A DNA stretch of 10,168 nt, taken from NCBI GenBank assembly GCA_947068385.1, contig CAMTBF010000089.1, positions 1 through 10,168 of the forward strand, written 5' to 3'. This DNA is from an uncultured Lachnospiraceae bacterium. GTDB lineage: Bacteria; Bacillota; Clostridia; Lachnospirales; Lachnospiraceae. The notes under the pieces are model-generated. The model was given only the letters and a program-made list of their open reading frames with translations. It was not told the origin of the DNA and searched no databases. The first letter of the stretch is position 1, and each line of letters opens with the position of its first letter. Below, in pieces: positions 1-6,305 of the stretch. A program made the position numbers and the translations under genes.

Positions 1-30
1 GGAATGCCAAAAAAACCACACAGGCGTTCC
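1..30 (+). promoter_or_regulatory. Hairpin abutting the ribosome binding site of the first ABC gene
   Basis: GGAATGCC (1-8) can pair with GGCGTTCC (23-30) to give 8 bp including one G-U wobble, with a 14-base A-rich loop. The 3' arm ends exactly where the Shine-Dalgarno sequence GGGGAGGA (31-38) begins. It could modulate translation, or be the end of a hairpin from an upstream gene, since the window edge cuts the context. The pairing is seen; the role is inferred. Confidence 0.3.
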
Positions 31-45
31 GGGGAGGATTTGCAT

Positions 46-1824
46 ATGACACCTATCAAATGGTTCTACGGCTTCTTGAAGAAGTACCAGAAACTGATGA
101 TCGGCGGCCTGTTCCTGACCACGGTCATCGCGGCCCTGTCCATCGTCAACCCCTACATATCGGGCATCATGGTGGATGAGGTCATCCAGGCAGGGAACTA
201 TGACCTGCTGCCCAAGCTGATTGCATGCCTGGTGGGGATCACGCTGCTCAACTGCGTCCTGCGCTTCCTGTACCAGCTCATGTTCGAGACGGCTTCCCAG
301 GGCGTCCTCTACGACATGCGCAGCACCGTGTACAAGAAGCTGCTGGAGGAGGACTTCAGCTTTTATAATAAGAAGCGCACCGGCGACCTGATGAGCCGCC
401 AGACGGGAGACATGGACGCCGTCCGGTATTTCGTGGCCTATGTCATCTACGCGGTGTACCAGAACGTGCTGCTGTTCATCTTCGCGCTGGTGATGATCTT
501 CACCGTGAGCCCGAAGATGGCCCTGTGCATGCTGGTGGTGCTGCCCTTCACGGCCATCTCCACCTTCAAGCAGTCCAGGGAGGTGAAGCCCGCTTTCCAG
601 CGCAACCGCAACTGCTTCTCCTCGCTGAACGCCTTCGTCCAGGAGAACATCAGCGGCAACCGGGTGGTGAAGGCCTTCGCCAAGGAGGAGTACGAGAAGG
701 GCAAGTTCCAGATAGAGAACGACCGGTTCCGGGACGCCCAGATCAAGGGCTCCCGCGTCTGGATGAAATACGTTCCTATTTTTGAAATCCTGGCCTACGC
801 CCTCACCGTCATCCTGATGCTCTACGGCGGGTACATGGTCATCCAGGGGGAGGTCACCATGGGAGACCTGGTAAAGGTCAACGGATACCTCTGGATGCTG
901 AACGCCCCCCTGCGCATGGCAGGCTGGTGGGTGAACGATATCCAGAACTTCGTCACCTCCGTGGAGAAGATCTACGCCACTTACAGCGAGGAGCCCAAGG
1001 TGCGCACGCCCCGCTTTGCCTGGAACCATGCGGATACCTTCGGCTATCCCCATGAGAAGATCCGCGGCGAAGTGGAATTCAAGGGCGTGGCCTACAGCGA
1101 CGGCGACGAGGACATCATAAAGGACATCAACTTCCGGGTGGAGGCCGGGCAGACCGTAGGCATCATCGGCTCCACGGGCTCCGGCAAGTCCACGCTGATG
1201 AACCTGCTGTGCCGGTTCTATGACGCCACCTCCGGGCAGGTGCTGGTGAACGGCACGGACGTCCGGGACATGAACCTGTACAATCTGCGGGACAACATCG
1301 GCATGGCCATGCAGGACGTGTTCCTCTTCTCCGACACCATAGAGGGCAACATCGCCTACGGCAGGCCGGACTGCAGCTTCGAGCAGGTGAAGAAGGCCGC
1401 GATTATGGCGGATGCCAACCACTTCATCAACGCCATGCCGGACGGCTACGACACCATCGTAGGCGAGCGGGGCATGGGGCTCTCCGGCGGCCAGAAGCAG
1501 CGCATCTCCCTGGCCAGGGCCCTTTTGAAGGATCCTTCCATCCTGATCCTGGACGACACCACGTCGGCCGTGGACATGGAGACGGAGAGCTATATCCAGA
1601 AGCAGCTCAAGAGCATCAAGGAGGGCTGTACCGTGTTCATCATCGCCTACCGCATCTCTTCCATCAAGGATGCGGACCTGATACTGGTCATGGACGGCGG
1701 GCGGATCATCGAGCGGGGCACCCACAGCGAGCTGCTGGCTAAGGACGGCTATTACGCAAAGGCCTTCCACAACCAGTACGGGGAGATTCCCCAGGAGCTT
1801 CTGCAGAAAAAACATATCGCGTAA
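46..1824 (+). CDS. ABC exporter half-transporter with degenerate ATPase site (subunit 1 of a heterodimer)
   Basis: Membrane-fused ABC exporter subunit of 592 residues, type IV (MsbA/Sav1866-like) fold. Six membrane spans lie near residues 17-38, 53-77, 127-150, 156-174, 243-265 and 275-297, followed by an ATPase domain. That domain has Walker A GSTGSGKST (375-383), the Q-loop Gln423, signature LSGGQ (479-483) and Walker B ending in Asp503. The catalytic Glu position is Asp504 (LILDDTTSAVD) and the H-loop His is Tyr535 (IIAYRISS), so this subunit's own ATP site should hydrolyse poorly. That is the known state of one half of heterodimeric exporters such as LmrCD, BmrCD and TM287/288. I chose ATG 46 because GGGGAGGA sits 7 bases upstream; the in-frame ATG at 4 has no visible site. 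The partner gene follows after 45 bp. The substrate (drug, lipid or peptide) cannot be read from sequence. Any promoter lies outside the window. Confidence 0.93.
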   Translation: MTPIKWFYGFLKKYQKLMIGGLFLTTVIAALSIVNPYISGIMVDEVIQAGNYDLLPKLIACLVGITLLNCVLRFLYQLMFETASQGVLYDMRSTVYKKLLEEDFSFYNKKRTGDLMSRQTGDMDAVRYFVAYVIYAVYQNVLLFIFALVMIFTVSPKMALCMLVVLPFTAISTFKQSREVKPAFQRNRNCFSSLNAFVQENISGNRVVKAFAKEEYEKGKFQIENDRFRDAQIKGSRVWMKYVPIFEILAYALTVILMLYGGYMVIQGEVTMGDLVKVNGYLWMLNAPLRMAGWWVNDIQNFVTSVEKIYATYSEEPKVRTPRFAWNHADTFGYPHEKIRGEVEFKGVAYSDGDEDIIKDINFRVEAGQTVGIIGSTGSGKSTLMNLLCRFYDATSGQVLVNGTDVRDMNLYNLRDNIGMAMQDVFLFSDTIEGNIAYGRPDCSFEQVKKAAIMADANHFINAMPDGYDTIVGERGMGLSGGQKQRISLARALLKDPSILILDDTTSAVDMETESYIQKQLKSIKEGCTVFIIAYRISSIKDADLILVMDGGRIIERGTHSELLAKDGYYAKAFHNQYGEIPQELLQKKHIA

Positions 1825-1837
1825 CGAAGGGAACAGA

Positions 1838-1860
1838 GCGCGCCAAAGCGCGCAGAAAGG
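1838..1860 (+). promoter_or_regulatory. Intercistronic GC hairpin next to the ribosome binding site of the second ABC gene
   Basis: GCGCGC (1838-1843) and GCGCGC (1848-1853) form a 6 bp stem around the loop CAAA. The stem directly touches the Shine-Dalgarno sequence AGAAAGG (1854-1860), which is 9 bases from the start codon. No U-tract follows, so it is not a terminator. It may tune translation or mRNA stability between the two subunit genes. Compare the similar arrangement at 7091-7129. Confidence 0.4.
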
Positions 1861-1869
1861 TATATAATT

Positions 1870-3699
1870 ATGGCACGCAATCGATATGATATGGACGAGG
1901 TGCTGGAAGACAGCTTTGACGTCCGGCAGCTGAAACGTCTGGGAGCCTATGTCTCCCCTTACAAAACGAAAATGGCAGGCGTCATCGTCCTGATGCTCAG
2001 CGCCTCCGCGGCCACCATGCTGGTGCCCATCTTCTTCCAGAGGATCATGGATATCTATATCCCAGGCAAGGACATGAGGGGAATCGTGGCCGTGAGCATG
2101 CTGACCCTGGCGGTGGCCGCCTTCTCCGGCATCGCCATGCGCTTCAAGATCAAGATCATGAGCAACGTGGGCCAGAACATCATACATGCCATCCGCACGG
2201 ATATCTTCAATCATCTGCAGGAGCTGCCCTTCTCCTACTACGATGACAGGCCCCATGGAAAGATACAGGTGCGCGTGGTGAACTATGTGAACAGCTTGAG
2301 CGACCTGCTGAGCAACGGTATCGTGAATACCATCACGGACCTGTGCAACCTTATCTTCATTATATTGTTCATGCTCTTCTGCGACACCAGGCTGACTCTG
2401 GTCTGCCTCTGCGGATTGCCTGCCCTGGCGCTGGTGATAGTCTTCATCAAGAAGCGGCAGCGCAAGGCCTGGCAGATCCAGTCCAACAAGCAGAGCAACC
2501 TGAATGCCTACATCGCCGAGAGCATCAACGGCATCCGGGTCACCCAGTCCTTTGTCCGGGAGAACGAGAACAACCAGATTTTCAACAACTTAAGCGGCAA
2601 TTACAGGAAGTCCTGGATGAACGCGATCCTGTACAACTTTACCTTAGGGCCCAGCGTGGACATGATATCCATCATCACCACCTCCTTCATCTACGTGCTG
2701 GGCATCCGCTGGATCCTGGCCCCGGACGCCACGCTGACCGTGGGCGTGCTGATCGCCTTCACCGCCTACATCGGGCGGTTCTGGGCCCCGATCAACACCC
2801 TGGCCAGTTTCTACAACTCGCTGCTGACCGCCATCTCCTACCTGGAGCGCATCTTCGAGACCATCGATGAGCCCGTCCTGGTGAAGGACGCGGAGGGTGC
2901 TGCGGAGATGCCGCCCATCAGGGGCCAGGTGGAATTCAAGGACGTGTGCTTCAGCTATGAGGAGGGGCACAGGATCCTGGACAGCATCAACTTCACCGCC
3001 AAGCAGGGGCAGACCTATGCCTTCGTAGGGCCTACCGGAGCCGGAAAGTCCACCATCGTGAACCTGATCTCCCGGTTCTACAATGTGGATTCCGGGCAGG
3101 TGCTCATCGACGGCACGGACATCGCTACGGTGACGATCCGCTCCCTGCGCTCCCAGATGGGCGTGATGATGCAGGACAGCTTCATCTTCTCCGGCACCAT
3201 CATGGACAATATCCGCTACGGGAAGCTGGACGCCACGGACGATGAGGTCATCGCCGCCGCCAAGACCGTATGCGCCCATGATTTCATCTCCCAGATGGAG
3301 AATGGTTACTACACAGAGGTGAACGAGCGTGGAAGCCGGCTCTCCGCGGGCCAGAGGCAGCTGATCTCCTTCGCCAGGGCGCTGCTGGCCGACCCCAAGA
3401 TACTGATCCTGGACGAGGCCACCTCCAGCATCGACACGGAGACGGAGATCCTGCTGCAGAAGGGCCTGAACGAGCTGCTGAAAGGCCGTACCTCCTTCAT
3501 CATCGCCCACAGGCTGTCCACGATCAAGAATGCCGACTGCATCATGTACATCGACAAGGGCGGCATCCTGGAGCGGGGCACCCACGAGGAGCTGCTGGCC
3601 CAGGAGGGCGCTTACTACGAGCTGTACATGTCCCAGTATGATTTCCTGACCCAGGAGGGTGCACAGAACACAGTGCCTTTGCGGTTTGAAACCGCTTAA
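1870..3699 (+). CDS. ABC exporter half-transporter with consensus catalytic residues (subunit 2 of a heterodimer)
   Basis: 609-residue membrane-fused ABC exporter subunit, partner of the preceding gene. A roughly 30-residue cytoplasmic N-terminus precedes six predicted spans (near 34-56, 72-92, 148-170, 175-193, 255-280 and 288-310) and a C-terminal ATPase domain. Walker A is GPTGAGKST (387-395), Q-loop Gln435, Walker B ILILDEATSS with Asp515 and catalytic Glu516, and the H-loop His547 is intact (IIAHRLST). The signature is LSAGQ (491-495) instead of LSGGQ. In the dimer this altered signature faces the degenerate Walker A/B site of subunit 1, while subunit 1's canonical LSGGQ faces this subunit's intact site. 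The complementary changes are strong evidence that the two proteins work as an obligate heterodimer. The start at 1870 has AGAAAGG 9 bases upstream. Family knowledge points to an exporter (multidrug, lipid or peptide); the substrate is unknown. Confidence 0.94.
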   Translation: MARNRYDMDEVLEDSFDVRQLKRLGAYVSPYKTKMAGVIVLMLSASAATMLVPIFFQRIMDIYIPGKDMRGIVAVSMLTLAVAAFSGIAMRFKIKIMSNVGQNIIHAIRTDIFNHLQELPFSYYDDRPHGKIQVRVVNYVNSLSDLLSNGIVNTITDLCNLIFIILFMLFCDTRLTLVCLCGLPALALVIVFIKKRQRKAWQIQSNKQSNLNAYIAESINGIRVTQSFVRENENNQIFNNLSGNYRKSWMNAILYNFTLGPSVDMISIITTSFIYVLGIRWILAPDATLTVGVLIAFTAYIGRFWAPINTLASFYNSLLTAISYLERIFETIDEPVLVKDAEGAAEMPPIRGQVEFKDVCFSYEEGHRILDSINFTAKQGQTYAFVGPTGAGKSTIVNLISRFYNVDSGQVLIDGTDIATVTIRSLRSQMGVMMQDSFIFSGTIMDNIRYGKLDATDDEVIAAAKTVCAHDFISQMENGYYTEVNERGSRLSAGQRQLISFARALLADPKILILDEATSSIDTETEILLQKGLNELLKGRTSFIIAHRLSTIKNADCIMYIDKGGILERGTHEELLAQEGAYYELYMSQYDFLTQEGAQNTVPLRFETA

Positions 3700-3738
3700 C
3701 GCCACCTTGACTTAATCTCTTTTATCAAAGCGTTACAA

Positions 3739-3784
3739 CACAGACCGCCCCATCAGATAGCAGATGAGGCGGCCTGTGCTTTTT
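3739..3784 (+). terminator. Terminator between the convergent ABC and LuxR-type genes
   Basis: Two 16-base arms (3739-3754 and 3763-3778) pair around an 8-base loop, and on the + strand CTTTTT follows (3779-3784), giving a Rho-independent terminator for the ABC operon. The + strand RNA has two A-C mismatches (3744/3773 and 3750/3767). In the minus-strand RNA these become G-U wobbles, so the stem is fully paired for transcripts from the LuxR-type gene, whose stop codon lies just 9 bases away. The minus-strand U-tract is weak (UUGU). The element probably serves both convergent genes. Confidence 0.78.
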
Positions 3785-3787
3785 AGA

Positions 3788-4573
3788 TTAGATTCTTTTT
3801 ACCTGCTCCGCCAAGGCCTCCCTGTCCCCACATTTCGCCTTCTCCAGGATGTGGGTCATATGCTTCTTCACAGTCCCCTCCGCGATGTAAAGCTCCTTTC
3901 CGATCTCCCGGTTGCTCATGCCGCCTGCCGCCAGCCTGGCCACCTCGGCCTCCCTGTCCGTAAGCCCCATGGCTCTAAGCCCAAAGTAGACTCTCTGGCC
4001 ATCCGCTTCCGCCCTTTCCGCCTGGCTGTCCTGGGGCTCCTCCATGTAGGAGATTACCATCCGCTCCAGCCTGAACTTCACAGGCATCAGCAGGAGAATG
4101 AGAACTGCTGTGAACAGGATATCACCGCTCATCATTACCGTAAGGAAAGAGACTACCGTGAAAAAAAGATCCGCATTTTCCAGCGTAGTTCTGGAAAACC
4201 CACCGGTAAACATATCCATAAAGTTCATCAGGAATGTGATGATACAGGCCACCACAGCCGCCTTCTCCACACACTGGACCGCCCCCACAGACCTTTGCAG
4301 CTCCATTCTGGAGCATCCTTTTCCTTTCCTGCCAAAGGCCCTGGCTAAGCCCCGGAAGAAATCCTTTTCCATTCCGGCCTGGTACAGAATCAGTACAATG
4401 ATAAAAAACTGGAGCATAGGGACCCATGTGTCACAATAGCGGAAAATTTCCCACACTCTGTGAGGCCCTCCATATATCCCCAGACCTAAGTACAGAACCC
4501 AGGCAATCCCCAGCGCTGACCACAGCCATCTGCATTTCAGTACCTTCCCCATTTTTCCCAAAAATTTTTTCAT
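3788..4573 (-). CDS. Membrane-anchored LuxR-type transcriptional regulator
   Basis: 261 residues with a split architecture. Residues 1-165 are hydrophobic, with spans near 17-36, 50-67, 104-124 and a long stretch 135-163 that could hold one or two spans. A charged linker (166-200) leads to a LuxR/FixJ-type helix-turn-helix at 203-258, recognisable by LTDREAEVARLAAGG, MSNREIG and EGTVKKHMTHIL. No receiver domain, autoinducer-binding domain or signal peptide is visible, so it appears to be a one-component regulator that would bind DNA while tethered to the membrane. The ligand and target genes are unknown. It is the downstream minus-strand gene after mgtE but lies 203 bp away behind a terminator, so it is likely transcribed alone. 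The start at 4573 is preceded by AAAGGTGGGAG. Parts of it are more AT-rich than its neighbours. The DNA-binding call is firm; the sensory role is inference. Confidence 0.85.
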   Translation of the reverse strand: MKKFLGKMGKVLKCRWLWSALGIAWVLYLGLGIYGGPHRVWEIFRYCDTWVPMLQFFIIVLILYQAGMEKDFFRGLARAFGRKGKGCSRMELQRSVGAVQCVEKAAVVACIITFLMNFMDMFTGGFSRTTLENADLFFTVVSFLTVMMSGDILFTAVLILLLMPVKFRLERMVISYMEEPQDSQAERAEADGQRVYFGLRAMGLTDREAEVARLAAGGMSNREIGKELYIAEGTVKKHMTHILEKAKCGDREALAEQVKRI

Positions 4574-4606
4574 CCCGCTCCCACCTTTCTTTTTATTTTA
4601 GCTTCG

Positions 4607-4652
4607 CATCTGCAGATACCATCATTTTACCGAAAACACCCTGCCATCTGCA
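4607..4652. repeat. Repeated CATCTGCA sites upstream of the LuxR-type gene
   Basis: CATCTGCA occurs at 4607-4614 and again at 4645-4652, 38 bp apart. The first copy is part of a perfect 10-bp palindrome, ATCTGCAGAT (4608-4617). The two copies bracket the candidate -10 element of the LuxR-type gene, which is where an autoregulatory operator would be expected. The repeats are seen; the operator role is speculative. Confidence 0.3.
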
Positions 4653-4653
4653 A
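4624..4653 (-). promoter_or_regulatory. Candidate promoter of the LuxR-type regulator
   Basis: On the minus strand a -10 box TAAAAT (4624-4629, 5 of 6 to consensus) has a weak -35 TTGCAG (4648-4653) at 18 bp spacing. It sits between the mgtE terminator and the gene start and would give a leader of about 45 nt. The -35 matches only TTG, so the call is tentative. Confidence 0.35.
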
Positions 4654-4676
4654 GACGATTTCCCCTACCACCCACG

Positions 4677-4706
4677 AAAAAGGGGGTGGTATCTTTCTAC
4701 CACCCC
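4677..4706 (-). terminator. Rho-independent terminator of mgtE
   Basis: Read on the minus strand, GGGGTGGTA (4706-4698) and TACCACCCC (4691-4683) form a perfect 9 bp stem with a 6-base loop, followed by C and five U (4681-4677). It lies about 70 bases after the mgtE stop codon. A third copy of the arm, TACCACCC on the + strand at 4666-4673, lies just downstream and can compete for the same partner. Confidence 0.82.
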
Positions 4707-4718
4707 GCAAATATCCTC

Positions 4719-4738
4719 TATTCCGCAATATTCCGCAA
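4719..4738. repeat. Two tandem copies of TATTCCGCAA
   Basis: A 10-base unit is repeated exactly twice head to tail in the mgtE 3' untranslated region, between the stop codon and the terminator. A related CCGCAAATAT follows the terminator arm at 4705-4714. No function is evident; replication slippage is the simplest origin. Confidence 0.6.
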
Positions 4739-4761
4739 AATGAATTCCCTAAACCTTCTAT

Positions 4762-4785
4762 ATCAAATACCAAGCATCAAATACC
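4762..4785. repeat. 10-base direct repeat across the mgtE stop codon
   Basis: ATCAAATACC occurs at 4762-4771 and 4776-4785, separated by AAGC. The second copy encodes the last residues (Gly-Ile) and the stop of mgtE, and the first is just beyond it. It looks like a short local duplication. Confidence 0.6.
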
Positions 4786-6126
4786 CAACAGCAGCGCCGC
4801 GAACCGGAAATACACCAGTAGCGACAGCGCGTCCACGATGGTGGTGATGAAGGGGCTGGCCATCACCGCCGGGTCGAAGCCGATCCGCTTGGCCCCGATC
4901 GGCAGCAGGCAGCCCACCAGCATGGCCATCAGCACAGCCGCCACCAAAGTCAGGCACACCGTAAAGGCCACCATCAGCCCCACCCGGTCGAACAGCATCA
5001 GCTTGGCGAAGTTCGCCGCCGCCAGGGTCCCGCCGCAGAGGATGGACACCCTGACCTCCTTCCATACTACCCTGGGCACGTCCCGGTAGGTGATCTCCCC
5101 CAGGGAAAGCCCGCGGATCACCGTCACGCTGGCCTGGCCCCCCGCGTTCCCTCCCGTATCCATGAGCATGGGGATGAATGCCACCAGCACCGCGCAGGCG
5201 CTCAGGGCATCCTCGAAGGAGGAGATGATCGCCCCGGTGAAGGTGGCCGACACCATCAGCAGGAGCAGCCAGGGAATCCTCTTTTGAAAGGTCTCCCCCA
5301 CCCCCGTCCGCATGTAGGGCTTGTCGCTGGGCACGATGGCCGCCATCTTCTCCATGTCCTCGGTGGTCTCCTCCTCCATGATGTCAACGATGTCGTCAAC
5401 CGTGATGATGCCCACCAGGCGGTTCTCATTGTCCACCACCGGCATGGCGGTAAAGTCGTATTTCTTGAACTGCTCCGCCACCTGCTCTTGGTCCATGAGG
5501 GTGTGGATGGAGATCACGTTCTCGTGCATGATGTCCGCGATCCGCTCGTCCCCCCGGCTCAGCAGGAGATAGCGCAGCGCCACCGTGCCCACCAGCTGCC
5601 TCCTGGCGTCCAGCACATAGCAGATATTGATGGTCTCGCTGTCCAGCCCCACGGCCCGGATCCGCTCTATGGCCTGATCCACCGTCAGGCTCTCCTTCAG
5701 GGACACGTACTCCACGGTCATGATGCTCCCCGCGGAATCCTCCGGATAGCGCAGAAGCTGGTTCACGGCCTGGCGGGTCTCCGGGTTGGCATTGGCCAGC
5801 AGCCGCTCCACCACGTTTGCGGGCATCTCCTCCAGGAAATCCACGGCATCGTCCGCCATCAGATTGTCGATGACGCTGCCGGCCTCCCTGTCGGACAGGG
5901 AGGTGATGATGGCCTCCTGGCTGTCGAACTCCAGATAGGAGAACACGTCCGCCGCCAGGTCCTTTGGCAGGATGCGGTACACCTTCAGCCTCTCCTCGTC
6001 CTCCAGCTCCTCCATCAGGAACGCGATGTCCGCCTCGTTGAGTTCGACAAGGAATTGACGGATATTCGTATACTTCCTGGCGGCAAGGAGTCGCTTAAGT
6101 TCCTCTAATTCGATTCTTCTCTCCAT
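4777..6126 (-). CDS. mgtE: MgtE-family Mg2+ channel/transporter
   Basis: 449 residues, the usual length for MgtE, a homodimeric Mg2+-gated Mg2+ channel of the inner membrane. An acidic helical N domain (about 5-125) is followed by two CBS domains (about 135-195 and 197-255, beginning at SAGSIMT, 131-137), a connecting helix rich in acidic residues (EEETTEDMEK, 251-260) and a five-span membrane domain (about 285-449). Family hallmarks are PMLMDTGGNAGGQ (319-331), GFDPAVMASP (416-425) and TTIVDALSLLVYF (428-440). Asp432 and Asp418 fall at the numbers I recall for the pore Mg2+ ligands of Thermus MgtE. In the known mechanism, intracellular Mg2+ bound between the N and CBS domains closes the pore. 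The start has AAGGAGA 6 bases upstream (6133-6139). The gene has its own promoter and a long structured leader, so RNA-level control is likely. Specificity for Co2+ or other ions cannot be excluded. Confidence 0.96.
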   Translation of the reverse strand: MERRIELEELKRLLAARKYTNIRQFLVELNEADIAFLMEELEDEERLKVYRILPKDLAADVFSYLEFDSQEAIITSLSDREAGSVIDNLMADDAVDFLEEMPANVVERLLANANPETRQAVNQLLRYPEDSAGSIMTVEYVSLKESLTVDQAIERIRAVGLDSETINICYVLDARRQLVGTVALRYLLLSRGDERIADIMHENVISIHTLMDQEQVAEQFKKYDFTAMPVVDNENRLVGIITVDDIVDIMEEETTEDMEKMAAIVPSDKPYMRTGVGETFQKRIPWLLLLMVSATFTGAIISSFEDALSACAVLVAFIPMLMDTGGNAGGQASVTVIRGLSLGEITYRDVPRVVWKEVRVSILCGGTLAAANFAKLMLFDRVGLMVAFTVCLTLVAAVLMAMLVGCLLPIGAKRIGFDPAVMASPFITTIVDALSLLVYFRFAALLLGI

Positions 6127-6270
6127 AGCATTTCTCCTTATGTGGTTTTAGATTTTTCCGGCTACTTCGACCAGGAAGAGGGTTGTCGCTGCTCATTTTC
6201 GTACTCTTCATCCTAAAACCACCACCTTTCGAAATGCTATATTCGCCAGGGCCCGTCCTGCGTCCCTGAC
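6125..6270 (-). ncRNA. Structured 5' leader of mgtE, candidate riboswitch or other cis-regulatory RNA
   Basis: The predicted transcript starts near 6270 and runs about 144 nt before the start codon. Reading the minus strand, four helices can be drawn. P0 pairs 6270-6264 with 6251-6245 (7 bp, one G-U). P1 pairs AUAGCAUUUC (6240-6231) with GAAAUGCUAU (6134-6125), 10 bp perfect. P2 pairs 6222-6213 with 6151-6142, 10 bp perfect. P3 pairs GAAGAG (6209-6204) with CUCUUC (6180-6175). A weak fourth hairpin is possible near 6173-6159. P1 covers the last two bases of the Shine-Dalgarno AAGGAGA and the AU of the start codon, so forming it should block initiation. Some known mgtE genes are controlled by the M-box Mg2+ riboswitch, but I cannot find that RNA's conserved segments here. 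The ligand and class are unknown. Confidence 0.6.
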
Positions 6271-6276
6271 ATTCCC

Positions 6277-6305
6277 ATTTTAACTTTAGAACGCCTCTTT
6301 GTCAA
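6277..6305 (-). promoter_or_regulatory. Promoter of mgtE overlapping the 3' end of the YigZ-family gene
   Basis: On the minus strand a perfect -35 TTGACA (6305-6300) is followed by a 17 bp spacer and a -10 TAAAAT (6282-6277). The -35 and most of the spacer lie within the last codons of the YigZ-family gene, whose stop is at 6286-6288. The expected start site is about 6270, exactly where the first leader helix begins. This looks like a strong housekeeping-sigma promoter. Confidence 0.78.

Noticed and set aside
4..45. Upstream start codon at 4 for the first ABC gene
   Set aside because: No ribosome binding site is visible and the extra 14 residues are encoded by the hairpin and Shine-Dalgarno region; ATG 46 is much better placed.
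1552..1650. Loss of catalytic residues in the first ABC gene taken as a pseudogene
   Set aside because: The frame is intact and the substitutions are exactly those of the degenerate half of heterodimeric exporters, matched by the altered signature in the partner.
2644..3705. A 353-codon antisense frame over the second ABC gene
   Set aside because: Same reason: a shadow of GC-rich codons opposite an intact ATPase domain, with no recognisable motif.
3764..4348. A 194-codon + strand frame opposite the LuxR-type gene
   Set aside because: It starts inside the terminator, has no ribosome binding site, and opposes a gene with a clear LuxR DNA-binding domain.
5284..6108. A 274-codon + strand frame opposite mgtE
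   Set aside because: Its His/Leu/Val-rich composition is a reverse-strand artefact of the CBS-domain gene.
6190..6222. Hammerhead-like ribozyme core in the mgtE leader, suggested by GAUGA and CGAAA on the minus strand
   Set aside because: The segment between the two motifs is too short and unpaired to form stem II, and no cleavage-site helix fits.
6127..6270. M-box (ykoK) Mg2+ riboswitch upstream of mgtE
   Set aside because: Length and gene context fit, but I could not find the conserved M-box segments. The call is from memory and needs a covariance-model search.
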